Of a stretch of 64,000 bases of DNA, positions 21,964-33,389 are shown piece after piece. Positions within the stretch are counted from its first letter, which is position 1, and the number at the start of each line of letters is the position of its first letter. The notes under the pieces are model-generated. The model saw only the letters and a program-made list of their open reading frames with translations. It was not told the DNA's origin and did no database searches. This DNA is from Heterodera schachtii (taxonomy: Eukaryota; Nematoda; Chromadorea; Rhabditida; Heteroderidae), in contig SIJG01000187.1 of the NCBI GenBank assembly GCA_023374025.1, positions 66,935-130,934 of the forward strand. The letters run 5' to 3'. The translations under genes and the position numbers were made by a program.

Positions 21964-23282
21964 TACATATTTTTTAATTTTCATTTGAGATAAAGCCTAA
22001 AATAATAGTCATATTTAAAAATTTCATAAAAATTTTTTAAATAGAATGGATGAGCCTAAGAATTAATTTTGCAAAAAATAAAATAATGGAAAACTCAGAA
22101 TTATGAAAAATATTTTAAAACAAATAAGCGTATAACGGGGAGTAGGCCTATAAAATTTGGTGCGATTTTATTAATTATAAAAAGAGTTAAGTTCGATAAA
22201 CTTTTTAAAATGTAAACCTAAATAATAGGCATAATTAAAATTTCATAAAAAAAACACATAACTACGGTTAGGTAGCGGTTTTTCGAGTGCTTAGGTAAAA
22301 ATTTGCGTTTATAAGAATAGGAATCCGAGCATTTTTTCATGAAATTTCGAAAATGAAAAGAAAGATCCTTCAAATTTTGCCAATTTTTAAAACTAAATCA
22401 CTCTTTTTATTTTCTTATTGATTTTTGATGAAAATCTGTTAAAAATTGCGGAGGGAATTTTTTTTTCTTCGCTTATCTTAAGGCTGCCATTCACAGTTCT
22501 CCCATTCATAATTAATAAGAACAAATTACACCTTTACATTTTTTTTTAATTTTTAATGTAAAAGAATTTAGTTTAAAATAGGAAATTTCCCTAAATAATT
22601 AATATATTTAAGTTTTTCCTTCTGAAATTCGCAAAATATGTATGTAAAAAATGAAAATATGTACGAAAAAGTTTCCGAAATTTTGGATTTTTTTTGGTGA
22701 TTTCCAAAAATTTCCGTAAAAAGTCCTCAAAATATATTAAAAAAAAAACTTAAAATATTCAAGAAAATTCCAAAATATGTACCAAATATTTATAAAACCC
22801 CGAAATACGTAAAAAATGTAAATAAAAATTCCATCTTTTGTTCGCAAACACAAAAAATAAAGTATTTTCCCTGCTATTTAGACCATGGAGAAGCCAGGAA
22901 AAAAATGTATTTACCTTAGAGTTTTTGAAATAATTTTCTTAAGTAAATAACAATTTTTTTTACAAAATCAAAAGATTTCAGGAAAGCATTTAAAACACAT
23001 AAAAATTAATAGTAAATTTACCTTTCTTATTTTTTATGCAATGTAAATTTTTAGCAAAAAATAAAATAAATAAATTTATGGCATCCTCATAGAATTTTTC
23101 GGATTGAGTGCGCGACATATTTCTAAGGATTCAATTTGGTTATCGCAATTTAAGCAATTAATTGGGCCGCCGCTTCTAATTTGTGCACGAAGCGAAACAG
23201 AAGGCGAATTCCTTTCCGTGGCATTTTGTTCAAACCAAATCTTAAATAAATTTATGTTATTTAAAGATAGATTATAAATAGG
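21964..23282. other. AT-rich intergenic part of the tandem unit
   Basis: No gene is seen. A stretch at about 22465-22620 (CTTCGCTTATCTTAAGGCTG onward) has a diverged relative at 37945-38075, which marks the far end of the cluster. The small open frame at 23076-23300 on the minus strand is preserved only because the whole unit is duplicated. Confidence 0.5.
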
Positions 23283-23700
23283 GTTCGAAGTTGTATGCAC
23301 TAAAAAATGCCAAATATGCGCATAAAATATGCACTAACAATCCCCCAAATATGCCCTAAAAACCCGAATAATGCCCAAATATGCACTAAAATATGCCTTA
23401 AAAACTGCCAAAAAATGGTTTTATCCCTCAAAAAATGCAAAAAATTGTGTAAAAATTAAGAATTGACTTTAAATACACCAAAACAATGGCTAAGGAGCAT
23501 TTTTAGACAATTTCTAAAAATTTCGTTTCAAAAATTTATATATGCAATTCCGAATTTTTTAGATTGCTAAAACTAAATGAAATTTTTTATTTAAATAAAT
23601 TTTTACCAAAAGTTTTTTCTTGTGAAAATTTGCCAAAAAGGACCGAAATATGCTCTAAAAGCCCAAAGATGGCAAAATATGAATAGGGATGCAAATTTTA
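23283..23700. repeat. Dispersed repeat rich in ATATGC(A/C)CTAAAA words
   Basis: TAGGGTTCGAAGTTGTATGC opens the stretch and AATAGGGATGCAAATTTTAT closes it. The words inside resemble those in the elements at 14782 and 36282. It is probably a decayed member of the TAGGG-ended element group; the right terminus is not clear. It is duplicated at 28309-28727. Confidence 0.45.
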
Positions 23701-23944
23701 TGTTAATTATTAAATAAATATTTTTTTCCTGGCTTCTCAATGCTCTAAATAGTAGGAAAAACAATTTCCATATTCTAGATCAATTTAGTTATCTCTATTT
23801 CCCTAATGAAGGCCAGTTGAATCAATTAGTGCTCGAAAAGTAAAGCAAAACAGAAAGCGAATGGCCTTTCTATGGAATTTTTTAAAACTTATTATTATTG
23901 TGAGGACTTTAGTGGCAAAAATTGTATCTTTTTTTTTGCTCATT

Positions 23945-24110
23945 GGCATCCATTTTTTATGAATCATTTTTAACAACAGTAAAAGATTGATCATTTTTTC
24001 ATGGCATTTTATGATTAGTTAAAAATTGATCATTTTTAACAGTAAAAGATTGATCATTTTTTTCATGGCATCCATTTTTATGAATAGTTAAAAGATTGAT
24101 CATTTCTAAA
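23945..24110. repeat. Minisatellite with GCATCCATTTTTATGAAT core, tandem unit 1
   Basis: Three to four degenerate units share the core and AGTAAAAGATTGATCATTTT, as at 4600-4865. It is followed directly by the conserved AATGCCAACATGGAAAAATT block. The second copy is 28972-29136, in the second tandem unit. Confidence 0.8.
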
Positions 24111-24255
24111 ATGCCAACATGGAAAAATTGCACATAAAAGCATGCTGATTGTTGCCTTACAAGCATCACATTTCCCACTAAATTACAATGAATTATTTCT
24201 TTTTTATTTTCCTAAAATTCTTTCCTATATTTTTGATACCGAGACTTGACACTGA

Positions 24256-24740
24256 CAAAGGAGTGGCCCCCAAGTGAATGTGGGGTTTCGGGATGAAACT
24301 TGGTGGGTGGGTAGATTGACCCCGGTTTGTTATGTGAATTTTTTACCGTTTTTGCTGAATGGACATGTGCGCCGAGTTGTGCGGCTTTTCCTTTTTTCCT
24401 TCCCTCTATAGTTCGCAAAGAAAGGAAAAGCAATGTGAGCGGCGTCTGATAAAAAATATTTAATTTCTAAACAAATAAAATAAATTAAAATAGTGGGATT
24501 TGAACCTTTGGGGGAAAAAGTAAAACCAAAGGCATAACCACTGCGCCATCGCCGCTCACATTGCTTTTCCTTTCTTTACGAACTATAGAGGGAAGGAAAA
24601 AAGGAAAAGTCGCATAACTCGGCGCACATGTCCATTCAACAAAAACGGTAAAAAATTCACATAGCAAACCGGGGTCAATCTACCCACCCACCAAGTTTCA
24701 TCCCGAAACTCCACATTCACTTGGGGGCCTCTCCTTTGTA
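24256..24740. mobile_element. Inverted repeat with tRNA-like core (SINE or foldback element), unit 1
   Basis: The arms at 24256-24444 and 24550-24740 are nearly perfect inverted repeats of about 190 bp, containing for example GAAACTTGGTGGGTGGGTAG and its complement. The spacer of about 105 bp holds a tRNA-like sequence on the minus strand. The second copy is at 29283-29767. No protein is encoded; the open frames on both strands simply read the arms. Confidence 0.8.
24491..24560 (-). ncRNA. tRNA-like sequence with Pol III A and B boxes
   Basis: On the minus strand, TGGCGCAGTGG (24548-24538) matches the A box and GGTTCAAATCC (24506-24496) the B box. The spacing is about 30 bases, normal for a tRNA promoter. 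Between them CCTTTGG and CCAAAGG can pair, but the loop is too long and the T stem does not close properly. It is therefore a degenerate tRNA or the head of a tRNA-derived SINE, not a functional tRNA. Confidence 0.55.
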
Positions 24741-25145
24741 AGACTCGAGACCGAGGCCAAAAAACTCGAGGCTTTTCTCGAGTCGAGACCGAGATTCTCT
24801 AACTTCACTACTGGACACTCTCCGTTGTCAGCAAATTAGTGATTATTTTCTTTAAGAAATGAGGAAACCGATGATGGGAACAAAAGTAAATTTGTATTCA
24901 ATTCCCATAAATCTTAACCGTTTTAAGAGCAATAAAAATATGTGTAATATTTAGTGTTGCTAATATTTTCTGCCCTAAAAAGAGACCAAAAAAGACAGAA
25001 TTTATTACTTTCATATGATAGTTTTTACGGGAAAAATATAATAATTTTCTAAATGTTAAATTTTTTTAATGCCATATTTTAAGAATATTTTTTACAATGA
25101 CCAATAATTTGGGTAGAATCTAAAATGGGTCAAAAACAAAGAGCA

Positions 25146-25153
25146 TATAAATA
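25146..25153 (+). promoter_or_regulatory. TATA box of the gene at 25483
   Basis: GCATATAAATAGGCTTTC matches the boxes at 12479 and 16883. It lies 330 bases before the start codon, with an ATTTCAG acceptor in between. Confidence 0.6.
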
Positions 25154-25482
25154 GGCTTTCAAAATTCTTCAGAATTAATTTGGCATCATTTTTTGCATAA
25201 TTTGCTCATTGGTTTTGAGGACTAATTTAGTATGTATATAAGGGAAATGCAAGCCTAGCAAAAAGCATCCAATTTTTTAATTGTATTAAATTCAGTTTAT
25301 AATTGTTTTTTTAAACACCCATAATATTCTTGAATGAGCGTGCATATTCTCAATTTTTTGTTATAGTAAATGCTTCAAATATTATTCCTATCGTGAGATT
25401 GGGAATCTTTTCTGGCTTTGTTTTCAATTAACTCAACAAATTAATGGTTCGCTTCTCCCCAAATTCATTCATAATTTCAGAG

Positions 25483-26909
25483 ATGAAAATTGCCATTTTT
25501 TGCTCCATTTTTCTTCTTCCATTTCCCCAATTGGTGCATGCTGACAATGAGAAAAAGACTGTGTGCTTCGGATACGGTGCCCGGCTCAACGTTGACGCGT
25601 GGCACAATGGTCAAATGAAGTATCAATTTCGTACACGGCAAGACAACCACAATGGCGGAAAACAATGTGTGGCAATTAATGCAAGAAGATGGTCGGGAAT
25701 GAATGCCATAGACCCAATTTATTTCCTTGATCCAGCTCATCAAAATGTAGAGGTAAATGAAATGATTTAAAATTTTCTTATGTATCGTGCACTTTACTAT
25801 TACGCCTAATAAATTAGGTTGACATTTTTTCGTACCCAATTTTTTCGAGAGTTTTATGATAAATTCACATTTTTTTGCAACCTTGATACAATTTGCAGGT
25901 TGGCAGAGCAACTATAGCAGAATTAACTGATTTTGTAGACTATAATTGGGTTTTGATTATGAAAAAGAAAATATATTTTTCTTGGAATGATCATCCGCTT
26001 ACAATATCTGCTTTTCAAAGCGGTGGACTCATCTTTACTCAGCAAACCGAGTTTGATCACTTGACCAACAAATCGTACTTGGAATTTTATCCTGATCAAT
26101 GGAACGGACTACAAAACAATGCTGACAATGATTTGATTACTTTCAAGATAAATTTAGAAGAGGTAAATTATACCACAAATAATTTTAAAATCTATTACCA
26201 ATTTTTTGCTTTCCATTTCTTTTTTTAGGCTACCAAACATTTGATTGTTTCCATTATTTAAAATCCGTTTTATTTTACTAAATATCCAAACCCCACAATC
26301 AGGGGGCCCATATTACAGGTGGCCAAGGGTTTTTTATCCCTCATAAAATCGCATTTTTGCTACCAAATTTTACGAGTAATCAAAAAAGTGTTTGTCAAAG
26401 TTTTCGTTACATCGCTTTTGACGAATATCAATTAATGAACTAAACACCCAATTTCAGACCATTGGTGAAGTAAGACTTGATGAGTTGCGCAAAACTACGG
26501 CCATGTCTTTGATGGTGAAAACGCGAGTGTATTTCACATATAATCTTGGCCAACAGTACAGTATTAATGTGTGGAATGAGCATGGCCAAGAATTACTTTT
26601 TACTGACGATGTATTGTTGGATCATTCAAATAATAAACAATATTTGGACATTGATCCAGACCAATTCGGACATTTGCAAGGCAATGCTTGGATTAATTTC
26701 AGCCTTGCTGGGCACCAGAAGTAAGCAAATTAATTAAAAAAAATTATATCCAAATTAATTAAATAATTTTTAAATGATTTTGTATTCAAATAAAAATTTT
26801 TTTCAGTTTCTCTTTGGGCAGAGCTGCAGTAGAAGTTTTGCGTGCAGTTCATAGTGAAATTGACTTTTGTGGAAATGATAAAAATTTTGGTCCGCCTGGC
26901 AGTTGGTAA
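25483..26909 (+). CDS. Secreted three-module protein, 299 aa, tandem copy 2
   Basis: Exons are 25483-25752, 25899-26162, 26458-26720 and 26807-26909, with the same structure as copy 1. An in-frame ATG at 25444 lies before the acceptor ATTTCAG and is probably removed. Relative to copy 3 it has three private amino-acid changes: A to V at the end of module 1, A to D in module 2 (NADNDLITF), and T to P in the C-terminal tail (FGPPGSW). It shares Q, R and H in module 1 with copy 3 against copy 1. All splice sites are intact. Same predicted export and unknown function. Confidence 0.85.
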
Positions 26910-28971
26910 TTGTTATGTGTATCAGATGAAAATTTGTTGTCATTGCGTTGATTCGTTGATGTCTATTTTGGCTTATTGTTGCGATAAACTACATATTTTT
27001 TAATTTTCATTTGAGATAAAGCCTAAAATAATAGTCATATTTAAAAATTTCATAAAAATTTTTTAAATAGAATGGATGAGCCTAAGAATTAATTTTGCAA
27101 AAAATAAAATAATGGAAAACTCAGAATTATGAAAAATATTTTAAAACAAATAAGCGTATAACGGGGAGTAGGCCTATAAAATTTGGTGCGATTTTATTAA
27201 TTATAAAAAGAGTTAAGTTCGATAAACTTTTTAAAATGTAAACCTAAATAATAGGCATAATTAAAATTTCATAAAAAAAACACATAACTACGGTTAGGTA
27301 GCGGTTTTTCGAGTGCTTAGGTAAAAATTTGCGTTTATAAGAATAGGAATCCGAGCATTTTTTCATGAAATTTCGAAAATGAAAAGAAAGATCCTTCAAA
27401 TTTTGCCAATTTTTAAAACTAAATCACTCTTTTTATTTTCTTATTGATTTTTGATGAAAATCTGTTAAAAATTGCGGAGGGAATTTTTTTTTCTTCGCTT
27501 ATCTTAAGGCTGCCATTCACAGTTCTCCCATTCATAATTAATAAGAACAAATTACACCTTTACATTTTTTTTTAATTTTTAATGTAAAAGAATTTAGTTT
27601 AAAATAGGAAATTTCCCTAAAAATTAATATATTTAAGTTTTTCCTTCTGAAATTCGCAAAATATGTATGTAAAAAATGAAAATATGTACGAAAAAGTTTC
27701 CGTAATTTTGGATTTTTTTTTGGTGATTTCCAAAAATTTCCGTAAAAAGTCCTCAAAATATATTAAAAAAAAAACTTAAAATATTCAAGAAAATTCCAAA
27801 ATATGTACCAAATATTTATAAAACCCCGAAATACGTAAAAAATGTAAATAAAAATTCCATCTTTTGTTCGCAAACACAAAAAATAAAGTATTTTCCCTGC
27901 TATTTAGACCATGGAGAAGCCAGGAAAAAAATGTATTTACCTTAGAGTTTTTGAAATAATTTTCTTAAGTAAATAACAATTTTTTTTACAAAATCAAAAG
28001 ATTTCAGGAAAGCATTTAAAACACATAAAAATTAATAGTAAATTTACCTTTCTTATTTTTTATGCAATGTAAATTTTTAGCAAAAAATAAAATAAATAAA
28101 TTTATGGCATCCTCATAGAATTTTTCGGATTGAGTGCGCGACATATTTCTAAGGATTCAATTTGGTTATCGCAATTTAAGCAATTAATTGGGCCGCCGCT
28201 TCTAATTTGTGCACGAAGCGAAACAGAAGGCGAATTCCTTTCCGTGGCATTTTGTTCAAACCAAATCTTAAATAAATTTATGTTATTTAAAGATAGATTA
28301 TAAATAGGGTTCGAAGTTGTATGCACTAAAAAATGCCAAATATGCGCATAAAATATGCACTAACAATCCCCCAAATATGCCCTAAAAACCCGAATAATGC
28401 CCAAATATGCACTAAAATATGCCTTAAAAACTGCCAAAAAATGGTTTTATCCCTCAAAAAATGCAAAAAATTGTGTAAAAATTAAGAATTGACTTTAAAT
28501 ACACCAAAACAATGGCTAAGGAGCATTTTTAGACAATTTCTAAAAATTTCGTTTCAAAAATTTATATATGCAATTCCGAATTTTTTAGATTGCTAAAACT
28601 AAATGAAATTTTTTATTTAAATAAATTTTTACCAAAAGTTTTTTCTTGTGAAAATTTGCCAAAAAGGACCGAAATATGCTCTAAAAGCCCAAAGATGGCA
28701 AAATATGAATAGGGATGCAAATTTTATGTTAATTATTAAATAAATATTTTTTTCCTGGCTTCTCAATGCTCTAAATAGTAGGAAAAACAATTTCCATATT
28801 CTAGATCAATTTAGTTATCTCTATTTCCCTAATGAAGGCCAGTTGAATCAATTAGTGCTCGAAAAGTAAAGCAAAACAGAAAGCGAATGGCCTTTCTATG
28901 GAATTTTTTAAAACTTATTATTATTGTGAGGACTTTAGTGGCAAAAATTGTATCTTTTTTTTTGCTCATGG

Positions 28972-29136
28972 GCATCCATTTTTTATGAATCATTTTTAAC
29001 AACAGTAAAAGATTGATCATTTTTTCATGGCATTTTATGATTAGTAAAAAATTGATCATTTTTAACAGTAAAAGATTGATCATTTTTTTCATGGCATCCA
29101 TTTTTATGAATAGTTAAAAGATTGATCATTTCTAAA
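28972..29136. repeat. Minisatellite, tandem unit 2
   Basis: Duplicate of 23945-24110, with small differences in unit junctions (for example TTAGTAAAAAATTG in place of TTAGTTAAAAATTG). It is followed by the same conserved block at 29138. Confidence 0.8.
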
Positions 29137-29282
29137 ATGCCAACATGGAAAAATTGCACATAAAAGCATGCTGATTGTTGCCTTACAAGCATCACATTTC
29201 CCACTAAATTACAATGAATTATTTCTTTTTTATTTTCCTAAAATTCTTTCCTATATTTTTGATACCGAGACTTGACACTGAC

Positions 29283-29767
29283 AAAGGAGTGGCCCCCAAG
29301 TGAATGTGGGGTTTCGGGATGAAACTTGGTGGGTGGGTAGATTGACCCCGGTTTGTTATGTGAATTTTTTACCGTTTTTGCTGAATGGACATGTGCGCCG
29401 AGTTGTGCGGCTTTTCCTTTTTTCCTTCCCTCTATAGTTCGCAAAGAAAGGAAAAGCAATGTGAGCGGCGTCTGATAAAAAATATTTAATTTCTAAACAA
29501 ATAAAAATAAATTAAAATAGTGGGATTTGAACCTTTGGGGGAAAAAGTAAAACCAAAGGCATAACCACTGCGCCATCGCCGCTCACATTGCTTTTCCTTT
29601 CTTTACGAACTATAGAGGGAAGGAAAAAAGGAAAAGTCGCATAACTCGGCGCACATGTCCATTCAACAAAAACGGTAAAAAATTCACATAGCAAACCGGG
29701 GTCAATCTACCCACCCACCAAGTTTCATCCCGAAACTCCACATTCACTTGGGGGCCTCTCCTTTGTA
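29283..29767. mobile_element. Inverted repeat with tRNA-like core, unit 2
   Basis: Duplicate of 24256-24740. The tRNA-like core with intact A and B boxes is at about 29518-29587 on the minus strand. Confidence 0.75.
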
Positions 29768-30172
29768 AGACTCGAGACCGAGGCCAAAAAACTCGAGGCT
29801 TTTCTCGAGTCGAGACCGAGATTCTCTAACTTCACTACTGGACACTCTCCGTTGTCAGCAAATTAGTGATTATTTTCTTTAAGAAATGAGGAAACCGATG
29901 ATGGGAACAAAAGTAAATTTGTATTCAATTCCCATAAATCTTAACCGTTTTAAGAGCAATAAAAATATGTGTAATATTTAGTGTTGCTAATATTTTCTGC
30001 CCTAAAAAGAGACCAAAAAAGACAGAATTTATTACTTTCATATGATAGTTTTTACGGGAAAAATATAATAATTTTCTAAATGTTAAATTTTTTTAATGCC
30101 ATATTTTAAGAATATTTTTTACAATGACCAATAATTTGGGTAGAATCTAAAATGGGTCAAAAACAAAGAGCA

Positions 30173-30180
30173 TATAAATA
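30173..30180 (+). promoter_or_regulatory. TATA box of the gene at 30510
   Basis: Same box and flanks as 25146, carried in the tandem unit. Confidence 0.6.
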
Positions 30181-30509
30181 GGCTTTCAAAATTCTTCAGA
30201 ATTAATTTGGCATCATTTTTTGCATAATTTGCTCATTGGTTTTGAGGACTAATTTAGTATGTATATAAGGGAAATGCAAGCCTAGCAAAAAGCATCCAAT
30301 TTTTTAATTGTATTAAATTCAGTTTATAATTGTTTTTTTAAACACCCATAATATTCTTGAATGCGCGTGCATATTCTCAATTTTTTGTTATAGTAAATGC
30401 TTCAAATATTATTCCTATCGTGAGATTGGGAATCTTTTCTGGCTTTGTTTTCAATTAACTCAACAAATTAATGGTTCGCTTCTCCCCAAATTCATTCATA
30501 ATTTCAGAG

Positions 30510-31937
30510 ATGAAAATTGCCATTTTTTGCTCCATTTTTCTTCTTCCATTTCCCCAATTGGTGCATGCTGACAATGAGAAAAAGACTGTGTGCTTCGGAT
30601 ACGGTGCCCGGCTCAACGTTGACGCGTGGCACAATGGTCAAATGAAGTATCAATTTCGTACACGGCAAGACAACCACAATGGCGGAAAACAATGTGTGGC
30701 AATTAATGCAAGAAGATGGTCGGGAATGAATGCCATAGACCCAATTTATTTCCTTGATCCAGCTCATCAAAATGCAGAGGTAAATGAAATGATTTAAAAT
30801 TTTCTTATGTATCGTGCACTTTACTATTACGCCTAATAAATTAGGTTGACATTTTTTCGTACCCAATTTTTTCGAGAGTTTTATGATAAATTCACATTTT
30901 TTTGCAACCTTGATACAATTTGCAGGTTGGCAGAGCAACTATAGCAGAATTAACTGATTTTGTAGACTATAATTGGGTTTTGATTATGAAAAAGAAAATA
31001 TATTTTTCTTGGAATGATCATCCGCTTACAATATCTGCTTTTCAAAGCGGTGGACTCATCTTTACTCAGCAAACCGAGTTTGATCACTTGACCAACAAAT
31101 CGTACTTGGAATTTTATCCTGATCAATGGAACGGACTACAAAACAATGCTGACAATGCTTTGATTACTTTCAAGATAAATTTAGAAGAGGTAAATTATAC
31201 CACAAATAATTTTAAAATCTATTACCAATTTTTTGCTTTCCATTTCTTTTTTTAGGCTACCAAACATTTGATTGTTTCCATTATTTAAAATCCGTTTTAT
31301 TTTACTAAAATATCCAAACCCCACAATCAGGGGGCCCATATTACAGGTGGCCAACGGTTTTTTATCCCTCATAAAATCGCATTTTTGCTACCAAATTTTA
31401 CGAGTAATCAAAAAAGTGTTTGTCAAAGTTTTCGTTACATCGCTTTTGACGAATATCAATTAATGAACTAAACACCCAATTTCAGACCATTGGTGAAGTA
31501 AGACTTGATGAGTTGCGCAAAACTACGGCCATGTCTTTGATGGTGAAAACGCGAGTGTATTTCACATATAATCTTGGCCAACAGTACAGTATTAATGTGT
31601 GGAATGAGCATGGGCAAGAATTACTTTTTACTGACGATGTATTGTTGGATCATTCAAATAATAAACAATATTTGGACATTGATCCAGACCAATTCGGACA
31701 TTTGCAAGGCAATGCTTGGATTAATTTCAGCCTTGCTGGGCACCAGAAGTAAGCAAATTAATTAAAAAAAATTATATCCAAATTAATTAAATAATTTTTA
31801 AATGATTTTGTATTCAAATAAAAATTTTTTTCAGTTTCTCTTTGGGCAGAGCTGCAGTAGAAGTTTTGCGTGCAGTTCATAGTGAAATTGACTTTTGTGG
31901 AAATGATAAAAATTTTGGTCCGACTGGCAGTTGGTAA
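30510..31937 (+). CDS. Secreted three-module protein, 299 aa, tandem copy 3
   Basis: Exons are 30510-30779, 30926-31189, 31486-31748 and 31835-31937, with the same splice sites and phases as copies 1 and 2. Module 1 matches copy 2 (Q, R, H), while the later residues (A, A, T) match copy 1; the only private coding change I noticed is silent (GGC to GGG in module 3). The duplicated unit ends at about 32035, shortly after the 3' motif at 31983. Same predicted export and unknown function. Confidence 0.85.
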
Positions 31938-32035
31938 TTGTTATGTGTATCAGATGAAAATTTGTTGTCATTGCGTTGATTCGTTGATGTCTATTTTGGC
32001 TTATTGTTGCGATAAACTACATATTTTTTAATTTC

Positions 32036-32600
32036 TTAACAACAGCCGAAAAAACGTTTTTCGTGCATTTCAGTCGACGGGAGCTCAGGAAAAAATAGTG
32101 AAAAACTATAAATCGTACCCCTAATTATAAGCTTCCAATAATTTATATTATAGGTCCTTTAAAGCTGGGACTTTTTACTTCCATTTATGCCTAAGAACAA
32201 GGCCTGGCCTCAAAAAACTGACGAATTAAAATAATAAGCCTAATTAAAAATGATAAGTATTTTTTAGTGGTTGTTATGCTATTTTTTCGTGTTATTAGGA
32301 CCTATTTTCTAGGTTTTTATTTTAGAGTATAAGAGCCTAAAATTTTTTTGAAAAATCTACCGTTTTGCCCAAAAAATGCAATAAAAACGCAAATATATCC
32401 TTTTTGGCTATTTTAGAGCCTCAAAAGATAAGTCCCAGTGATAATCTCCTTGTAAGCTTTAATTTTATTTCACTACTATCAACTTGCATTTAATTGTTTT
32501 TTCCGATTTAATAAGATTTAACTATTATATTTTTCTTTTTATTAAAATTATTCATCTTTATTTTATTTCGCTATTAATTTTTACAAATTTATAAATAAAT
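32036..32600. other. Intergenic DNA with a possible short inverted-repeat element
   Basis: GCTGGGACTTTTTAC at about 32167 and AAGATAAGTCCCAGTG ending at about 32442 are inverted with respect to each other, suggesting a small transposon, but I found no target duplication. The rest is AT-rich with no gene. Confidence 0.4.
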
Positions 32601-32624
32601 ATTATTTTATTATGATTGTCATTT

Positions 32625-32900
32625 TTTTCATGGCATCCATTTTTATTAATAGTAAAAGATTGATCATTTTTAACAGTAAAAGATTGATCATTTTTTTCAT
32701 GACTTCTTTTTTTATGATTAGTAAAAGATTGATCATTTTTTCATGGCATTTTATGAATAGTAAAAGATTGACCATATTTAACAGTAAAAAAATTGATCAA
32801 TTTTTAAATGCCAACAAGAGAAAATGGCACATAAAAACACTGCTGATCGTTGCCTTACAATTATCACATTTGCCCCTAAATAACAAACAATTATTTAATC
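32625..32900. repeat. Minisatellite and conserved upstream block before a broken gene
   Basis: Four degenerate units with the AGTAAAAGATTGATCATTTT core, then AAATGCCAACAAGAGAAAAT and the GCACATAAAAACACTGCTGA block seen at 4911, 24111 and 29138. The order of minisatellite, block, then gene start is kept here, although the gene that follows is broken. Confidence 0.75.
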
Positions 32901-33065
32901 TTTATTTTCAATTTTTTCAAAATCCAAAGAAAATTTTAGCCGTTTATGAGCAATAAAATATTAGTGATTTTACTGTTGCTAATATTAAGGCTAAGAGTTT
33001 TGTTCAATTAGAAATCCACTATGCCCCTTAATTTTGAGGATTGAATTCAAAATAATATTTCTCAG

Positions 33066-33138
33066 ATGAACATGTCCCTTATTTTTCTTCTGTTCGCGGT
33101 TTGTCTGTTATTTCCTACAAGTTTTGGGGATCTTTGCT
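33066..33138 (+). pseudogene. Signal-peptide fragment of a secreted-module gene
   Basis: The leader GAATTCAAAATAATATTTCTCAG|ATG is like those of the genes at 6368 and 17502. The reading frame encodes a signal peptide (MNMSLIFLLFAVCLLFPTSF) and stops after GDLC. No module follows; repeat DNA starts at once. It is the 5' tip of a lost family member. Confidence 0.75.
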
Positions 33139-33389
33139 AGAGTAGTACGGTAGGGACCAGCTCGGGTACTGGCCGGTAATTACCGCTTTTTATAGTGCTG
33201 GCGATACAGTAACCAACAACGGTAAAAATTTGCATCAATTTTTTGCATTTTGGATACAATTTTACGATTTTACACCACCAATAAATAAACTTTGTGGCAC
33301 CTATTTTCCAATTTTAGCACCTAATTTGGCATTTTTTAGAGCCTAAAAATTCAAGCCCTAGTTATTTATACATTTTCTTCAGTTAAAAA

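Larger units (their letters stand above)
20423..32035. repeat. Tandem duplication, 5,026-bp unit: two full copies and one partial copy
   Basis: Unit 1 is 20423-25448, unit 2 is 25449-30475, and unit 3 is 30476 to about 32035, where it stops just after the gene. Units 1 and 2 differ by isolated substitutions and single-base indels only. Each full unit carries one three-module gene, its 3' region, AT-rich repeat DNA, a minisatellite, an inverted repeat with a tRNA-like core, and the promoter of the next gene. Because the repeat starts within the leader, copies 2 and 3 share an upstream region and copy 1 has a different one. Confidence 0.95.

Noticed and set aside
24491..24560. Functional tRNA gene
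   Set aside because: A and B boxes are good, but the anticodon loop is too long and the T and acceptor stems do not pair. Kept only as a tRNA-like element.
25444..25770. Start codon at 25444 (and 30471) giving a longer N-terminus
   Set aside because: It lies before the conserved acceptor ATTTCAG and is absent from copy 1. The start after the acceptor gives a clean signal peptide.
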